The notes under the pieces are model-generated. The model did no database searches and was not told the DNA's origin. It saw only the letters and a list, made by a program, of their open reading frames with translations. From assembly GCA_039519185.1 (NCBI GenBank), contig CM076849.1, positions 83,623,289-83,687,288 on the forward strand: a stretch of 64,000 bases of DNA, read 5' to 3'. Made by a program: the position numbers and the translations under genes. Positions 58,102-64,000 of this stretch are shown here, one piece after another (position 1 is the first letter of the stretch; every line of letters starts with the position of its first letter). This stretch comes from Astragalus membranaceus (taxonomy: Eukaryota > Streptophyta > Magnoliopsida > Fabales > Fabaceae).

Positions 58102-59963
58102 ACTCTCCCCCACTTAGAATATTTCGTCCTCGAAATTTACCTGATTCAAACAGCTCGGGATAGGATTCCCGCATCTTGCTCTTCAGCTCCCACGTCATGC
58201 TCTCTCCGGCAGCTCCTAGCCAGACTACTTTCACCAATGCAATCTCTTTGCCTCTTAGAATTTTCACCTCATGATCTTCGATTCGTACAGGCATCGTTTC
58301 CACCGTGAGATTATCCCGTACCTCCACATCATCCATGCGGATTACATGAGATGGATCTGAAATGTACTTCCGAAGTTGTGACACATGAAACACGTCGTGC
58401 AAATTCGAAAGGTTAGGCGGTAAAGCCACTCTATATGCAACATTCTCGACTCTCTCTGAAATCTGATAAGGACCAATAAAACGAGGAGTGAGCTTCTTCG
58501 ACTTCAAAGCACGCCCAACACCGGTCACTGGAGTGACTCTCAAAAATACATGCTCACCCGCTTGAAACTCCAAATCTTTCCTCCGCTTGTCGTGATAACT
58601 CTTCTATCGACTCTGCGAAGCCTTCATCTTCTCACGAATCAACTTCACTTTTTCAGTTGTCTCTCAAACAATCTCCGGTCCAAGCACCACACTCTCTCCC
58701 GACTCATACCAACATAGCGGGGTTCTACACTTTCGACCATATAATGCTTCAAAAGGAGCCATCCCAATACTAGAATGGTAACTGTTGTTATACGTGAACT
58801 CTATCAGTGGAAGGTAGGAATCCCACGAACCTCCTTATTCCAAAACACAAGCCCTCAACAAATCTTCTAATGACTGAATTGTTCTCTCTGACTGACCATC
58901 TGTCTGAGGATGATATGTCGAACTCAACCTCAACTTAGACCCCAACTTCTCTTGCAAACTCCTCCTGAAATCTGAAGTGAACCTCGGATCTCTATCCGAA
59001 ACAATACTCACAGGAACTCCATGAAGCTTCACAATCTCCCGGATATAAACCTCCGCTAACTTCGACACTGGATATGTGATGCTGATAGGAACAAAATGAG
59101 ACGATTTTGTTAACCTGTCAACAATCACCCAAATTGCATCATACCCTTTCGCAGTATTAGGCAATCCCGTCACGAAGTCCATCGAAATGCTATCCCATTT
59201 CCACTCTGGAATTTCTAATGGTTGCATCAGTCCAGCAGGCTTCTGATGCTCAACCTTTGACTTCTGGCAAGTCAAACATGCATAAACGAACTGCGCCACA
59301 TCTCGCTTCATACCAGGCCACCAAAACAACTTCTTCAGGTCTTGATACATCTTTGTAGCTCCCGGATGAATACTTAATTTACTTTTGTGACTCTCTTCAA
59401 GAATAGCTCTCTTCATGTCTGCATCATCAGGAATGCAAATTCTACCACGGAACCTCAACACACCTTGGGAATCCAACCTGAAATCCTCATTCTTAGATTG
59501 ATCACTCTCAACCATCAAGTCTACCAGCTTAACATCTGATTTCTGGGCCTCTCTGATGTTGTTCAGAAAATCATTACCAATCCTCAACATTCCTAACTTA
59601 ACACACTGAGGTGTCACTTCACAAACCAGACTCATATCTCTGAACTCCTCAATCATTTCTAACTCCTTAACCATCATTGCCGACATATGCCAAGTCTTCC
59701 GGCTCAAAGCATCAGCCACGACATTAGCTTTGCCTGGGTGATAGTTCAAACTGAAATCATAGTCCTTCAACAACTCCAACCATCGTCGCTGCCTCATATT
59801 CAGCTCCTTCTGGTCAAACAAATATTTCAAGCTCTTATGGTCACTAAACACCTCAAATCTAAAACCATAGAGATAGTGCCTCCAAACCTTCAGCACAAAG
59901 ACCACTGCAGCTAGTTCTAAGTCATGCGTAGGATAATTCTTCTCCTGAACCCTTAACTGCCTC
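58097..59963 (-). pseudogene. Element I RNase H end, integrase and chromodomain, broken
   Basis: Read on the minus strand from 59963: RNase H ([12 protein letters not shown]), integrase HHCC (near 59390-59270), SMDF near 59180, SDRDPRF near 59000, DGQSERTIQ near 58900, then the chromodomain. Stops are TAA at 58835-58837 (Gln in C), TGA at 58664-58666 (Arg in C) and TAG at 58604-58606 (Gln in C). One extra base near the end makes the tail read ESGKFRGRN instead of the C-type ending. TERT is SERT here, with the Glu kept. Otherwise it is very similar to C. Confidence 0.92.
58102..58116 (-). other. Element I polypurine tract
   Basis: Minus-strand AAGTGGGGGAGAGT abuts the LTR, as in element C. 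Confidence 0.82.
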
Positions 59964-60727
59964 TGTAACGCCCAAATATTTAATTAAATTATTTAATTAA
60001 ATATTTAGGTATCCATTTATTCATCTATTTATTTCAGTTGGTGTAATTATGTTAGCATTTGATTAAGAGGTGTATAATTGGATATTAGGAGATGGTGTTA
60101 GTGATCGGGCTTAAGCTGGAGGAAAGCCCGTGAACCAAAATCCCACTAGCTAGACGCATAGGTGAAGCGCCTAGGCTAGGGTTTTGCTCATTTGCGATTT
60201 TGTGTGAGAAAAGAGAGAGAGGAGTCGCGAATAGGGAGAGGAGAGGAGAAGAGGATTTGGCGCACATCCAAGAGAGAAGAAGAGGAGAACTTCGCGAGTT
60301 CAAGGAGAAGAAAGAAGCTGTGTTGCTGAGGTTATTGTTGGTGACTTAATCAAGAGGATTAGTGTTCTCCTACTATAAGGTAAGGGTGGGGTTCTTCCTT
60401 ATAATAGGGTTTTATGATGGGGTTATGTGGGAATAGGTCCTATAATGCCTCTTGTTTGGGTTTGATGTTTGTTTTGATGATAGTTGGATCATGACTATGT
60501 TGATTGAATTATTGGCTTGTTGGTGATTGTTGTAGCTCTAAAAAAAAATTGGCGTTCATTGTTGTTATCACGAATTGCATGCTAAGTGTTTGAATAAATG
60601 TTGTTTGGTGTTGTGATTGACAATTCATGATAATTGACATTGGGGTTTAAGAATTGGTGAACTAAATTGGTGACTAAATCGAATTGGTGATTTAACATGG
60701 TGAAATTCTGAAATTTTGGGTCCCTAG

Positions 60728-61243
60728 GGCGCCATGGGCGCCAAATGTTGTTGCTGTTCCTGTTGCAGAAAATGGCGCCCTCTGCCTGGGCGCCATGTCT
60801 GGTCGTGTTGCGTTCTGTGTCTGTGCTGCAGAAAACGGCGCCCTGTGCCTGGGCGCCACATTCTGTGTGTTGCGTTTTTCTGCTGTGTTGCTGTTTTAGG
60901 CGCCCTGCTGCTGGGCGCCATGTCTGGTGTGTGTTCCGTGTTGTGTTGCGTTGCTGTGCCGTGTTGAGTTGTCTGGGCGCCAAGGGCGCCAGTTTTTTGT
61001 GACATGTTGCGTTTTCTGTTGTGTTCTGGACTGTCTGGGCGCCAAGGGCGCCATTTCCTGCAGTGTTGCCTGCTGGGCGCCTCCCTGGGCGCCAATTCCT
61101 GCGTGGTGTTGCCTATGGGCGCCAAGGGCGCCATATCCTGTGCCATGTTGCGTTTTTGTGCTGCCTGGGCGCCAAGGGCGCCAGATTCTGTTTGTTGGCC
61201 AGTTTCTGCGTGTTGCCTGCTAGGCGCCCTGCTCATGGGCGCC
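60728..61243. repeat. GGCGCC palindrome island, element J
   Basis: About twenty GGCGCC words. The 16-mer GGGCGCCAAGGGCGCC occurs four times (for example 60975-60990 and 61037-61052) and is also the core of the 45-bp array at 55196-55729. Confidence 0.9.
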
Positions 61244-61587
61244 ATTTTCAGGATGTGTCTCAGTTTTTCCCCTATTTTGTTTTCGAGATATCTTTTGACT
61301 CGGGAGTCCGATTGAGACGTTTCAAAATGTTTTGGAAAGCTTATTCAGAGGCCTAGCTGAATATTCTATTTTGAGGCAAAGTGATCTATTTTTCTGGAAA
61401 TTGTTAGCCGTTGGCTTAGCCGTTAAATGTTGTTGTTTTGAACAAAAAAAATTGTCGCGTCTCAAATACTTTGGAAAATTGTCGTCGTCCCAAATATTTT
61501 GGAAAAATTGTCGTTGTCTCCGGTGTTGGGAAAAATCATCGCGTCTCAAAAGTTTTGGAAAATTGTTGTCATCTTGGTGTCTTGGTG

Positions 61588-61985
61588 CTGTTTGAGCTAG
61601 GTGTGAAGGCTCAAGTGTTGTTGTTGTTTGAGATGGGTGTGAAGGCTCAAACCTTGGTGTTGTCGGAGCTAGGTGTGAAGGCTCCAAATCTTGGTGTTCC
61701 GTTGTTTCGGGTAGTTTGGCGTTTCGGTGTCGTTGGGCTAGGTGTGAAAACTCAATTTGGTGTTATTCGGTGAGTGATTTCTGGTGTGTCATATTGTGAC
61801 TAATTTATGATGATTGTCTGTGTGCATTCATGGTGTCGCATACAGGATACGCATTTATTTTGGTGAAGGCCTTTGGTCTTGGAGCTGGATGTGAAAGCTC
61901 AATTTTCCTAAAACAAGTGAGCCGGGTGTGAAATCTCAATTTTTCTACATTGGTGAGCCGGGTGTGAAAGCTCTCAATTTCTGGT
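61588..61985. repeat. J-type LTR minisatellite
   Basis: About seven degenerate units around GAGCTAGGTGTGAAGGCTCA, with spacing from 40 to 130 bp. Confidence 0.78.
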
Positions 61986-62579
61986 GACGCCTCTATTTAC
62001 AGGCAAAACTTTCGGTGATTTGGTACCACATGCATATGCTCGTTGGTGTGGGTTGCATTCATGCATTATCATGACATTTGGTGACTGATTGTGGTGTTTA
62101 AAATTTGACGTGTGTTTATAATTCGATGTGTGTAGTGGAGTGGTAGATATAGTTATCATATTCTAGCATATTTCCTATCATTTACGCTATTATATTGAAG
62201 ATATCTCACCCCTTCTGTTTGAATGTTACCCCTATGCGGTAACGTGCAGGTGATTGCGAGTGAAGGCTTAGCTACCTTCGCTAGTCTGAGTCGGTGTCCT
62301 TTGCTTTGATATGTAACACTCAAGGGGGGATAAACGCTAAACTTTGGCTGTTGCATTTTATTTGTTTGGAGTCCGTTCAGGATGTTATGATTTTATGTTT
62401 TGAAACTTATTTCCATTCCGCTGCGTGGTGATGTATTTTTGACAAAGTGTTATATATCGTATGAGACGTTTTGGTTATCGATGAATGTGTGACATCTCTT
62501 TTCGAAGTATGGAACAATGAATTTTTTTTTGTAACTCTGATTTTATTAAATAATTACCGGGTAGAAAATGGGTGTTACA

Positions 62580-64000
62580 GCCTCGACGCATACGCAATAA
62601 CCTTCCCATCTTGCATAAGCACACCACCTAAACCCATTTTTGAAGCATCACAATACACCACAAACGACCCTTCCGGATTGGGCAACGTCAAGACAGGAGA
62701 CGTTGTCAATCTCTTCTTCAATTCCAAGAAACTTTCTTCACAACGGGCGTCCCAAACAAAAGCCCTTCCTTTGCAGGTTAACTGAGTTAACGGAAGTGCT
62801 AACTTAGAGAAACCTTCAATGAATCTTCTATAATAGCCGGCCAATCCCAAAAAGCTTCTAATTTCAGTAGCCGACTTTGGGGCTTCCCAATTCAACACTG
62901 CATCTACTTTCGACGGATCTACCGCAATACCACTACCAGAAATGACATGACCGAGAAAATTCACTTCTTTCAACCAAAACTCACACTTCGACAACTTCGC
63001 ATACAGTTTCTTTTCCTTCAGTACCTCCAATACTAACCTCAGATGCTCTGCATGCTCTTCCTCTGATTTAGAGTAAATCTGAATGTCATCGATGAATACC
63101 ACCACAAACGGATCTAAGTAAGTATGAAATATACGATTCATATTCCATAAATATATCCTGGTGCATTGGTAACACCGAACGGCATCACCAAATACTCATA
63201 ATGACCATAACGGGTTCTGAAAGCCGTTTTCTGAATATCTTCGTCCTTCACCTTGATCTGATGATAACCCGACCTCAAATCAATCTTACTGAATACTTGA
63301 GCACCCACTAACTGATCCATCAAATCGTCTATCCTCGGAAGTGGATACTTGTTCTTAATTGTCACCTTATTCAACTGCCGATAATCCACAGAGTCTCATA
63401 CTACCATCCTTCTTCTTCACCAACAACACAGGAGCTCCCCACAGCGATACACTCGGCCTCACAAACTCCTTCTCGAGCAGATCCTCAAGTTGCTTCTTCA
63501 ACTCAGACAATTCGGATGCGGACATCCTATACGGTGCCATAGAAACAGGTTTGGTACCAGGTACAAGATCAATAGAGAATTCAACTTCCCTCTCTGGCGG
63601 TACACTTGGAATCTCATCGGGGAAAACATCAGGAAACTCGCGCACCACCTGCAACTCTTCAATGATAGCTTGATTCTCAACAGACAACGATGCCATCAGC
63701 GAGAATAACTGAACTCCTTCCTTCATCAACTTCCGCAACTGACTAGCGGATATCAGGCCAGACTCCTCTCCTCCAAAACTCACCGACTTGCTACGACAAT
63801 TAATATGGACATGGTTATGCTCTAACCAGTTCATACCCAAGATTACATCCAATCCGCTCAACGGCAAACAAACAAAGTCCACAACAAAGTCTCTGTCGAA
63901 GATCGACAAGGCACACTGAGAACACACCAGAGAAGTAGTTACCGACCCCTTAGCTGGAGTGTCGACAACCATCTCTCCATTCATAGCAGACAATACAAGA
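62580..64000 (-). pseudogene. Element I protease, RT and RNase H start, broken and cut by the window edge
   Basis: Minus strand. The part from 63993 to 63367 reads from the protease region ([25 protein letters not shown]) into RT. Near 63388 two bases are missing in RLCVDYRQL. The frame then continues 63389-63138 ([24 protein letters not shown]) until a one-base deletion near 63145 in APGVFMEY. The third frame, 63141-62575, has FIDD near 63090 and the RNase H start ([13 protein letters not shown]). Element J interrupts it in RNase H. The motif A Asp is present. Confidence 0.92.

Larger units (their letters stand above)
59964..62579 (+). mobile_element. Element J: family 2 solo LTR inside element I
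   Basis: Starts TGTAACGCCC and ends GGGTGTTACA, with the perfect duplication GCCTC (59959-59963 and 62580-62584). It is 2616 bp without primer site or coding domain. Landmarks are a donor-like AAG/GTAAGG (intron side 60380), GGCGCC island, minisatellite, hairpin GTTACC-CCTATGC-GGTAAC at 62225-62243 and an acceptor-like GTGCAG/GTGA with AG at 62248-62249. Confidence 0.92.
55730..64000 (-). mobile_element. Element I: decaying family 2 chromovirus, 5' part beyond the window, interrupted by J
   Basis: 3' LTR at 55730-58101, then a polypurine tract and pol on the minus strand. Pol is interrupted by solo LTR J (59964-62579) and runs past the right edge into protease. The protein is very close to element C. 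Several stops and frameshifts show it is dead. The flank left of the LTR is TTGGC; the matching right flank is outside. Confidence 0.92.

Overview
The window is plant nuclear DNA, almost entirely nested Ty3/gypsy LTR retrotransposons of the chromovirus type (Gag-Pol with a C-terminal chromodomain, close to the Tekay/Del clade). They are packed around a broken, intron-containing gene for a replication protein A 70-kDa-like (DUF223/OB-fold) protein. A eudicot, probably a legume, is suggested by the Ogre/Tat-like solo LTR and by the RPA-like gene type; this is inference. No bacterial feature, rRNA, tRNA gene or CRISPR array is seen.

I use two families. Family 1 (A, D, E, F, K) has LTRs starting TGTAACATCC or TGTAACACC and ending TGTTACA. 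Family 2 (C, G, I, J) has LTRs starting TGTAACGCCC or TGTAACACCCC and ending GTTACA.

Left block (1-23151). Element A (+) is the 3' half of a family 1 element, with pol at 3-2048 and its 3' LTR split. Element D (-, 3568-22073) is inserted in that LTR. D has an intact Gag-Pol and almost identical LTRs. Element C (+, 4259-13870) is inserted in D's left LTR. C is complete, with an intact 1453-aa Gag-Pol and the target duplication CATGG.

Middle block (23152-51918). The RPA-like pseudogene has about twelve exons that can be followed across two insertions. Element E (-, 24401-46863, duplication CTCAA) sits in its second intron. E is a degenerate element without an integrase region. Inside E lies F (+, 32416-46143, duplication CCCGA). 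Inside F's gag lies solo LTR G (35038-39524, duplication GTTTT), and inside G lies Ogre/Tat-like solo LTR H (37194-39483, duplication ACCGC). A solo LTR K (48030-50862) is in a later intron of the gene.

Right block (51919-64000). This holds a candidate 1.38-kb DNA element with 8-bp terminal inverted repeats, unassigned DNA, a 45-bp tandem array, and element I (-, from 55730 past the window end). I is a decaying family 2 element interrupted by solo LTR J (59964-62579, duplication GCCTC).

The most interesting signal is in the LTRs. Every well-preserved LTR of both families seems to carry the same layout: a splice-donor-like site, a family-specific island of CpG-centred palindromes, a family-specific minisatellite, and a splice-acceptor-like site next to a hairpin. 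The hairpin stems differ in sequence between copies yet stay paired. This suggests a structured, possibly alternatively spliced LTR leader. The same 15-bp palindrome also occurs in the unrelated DNA element.
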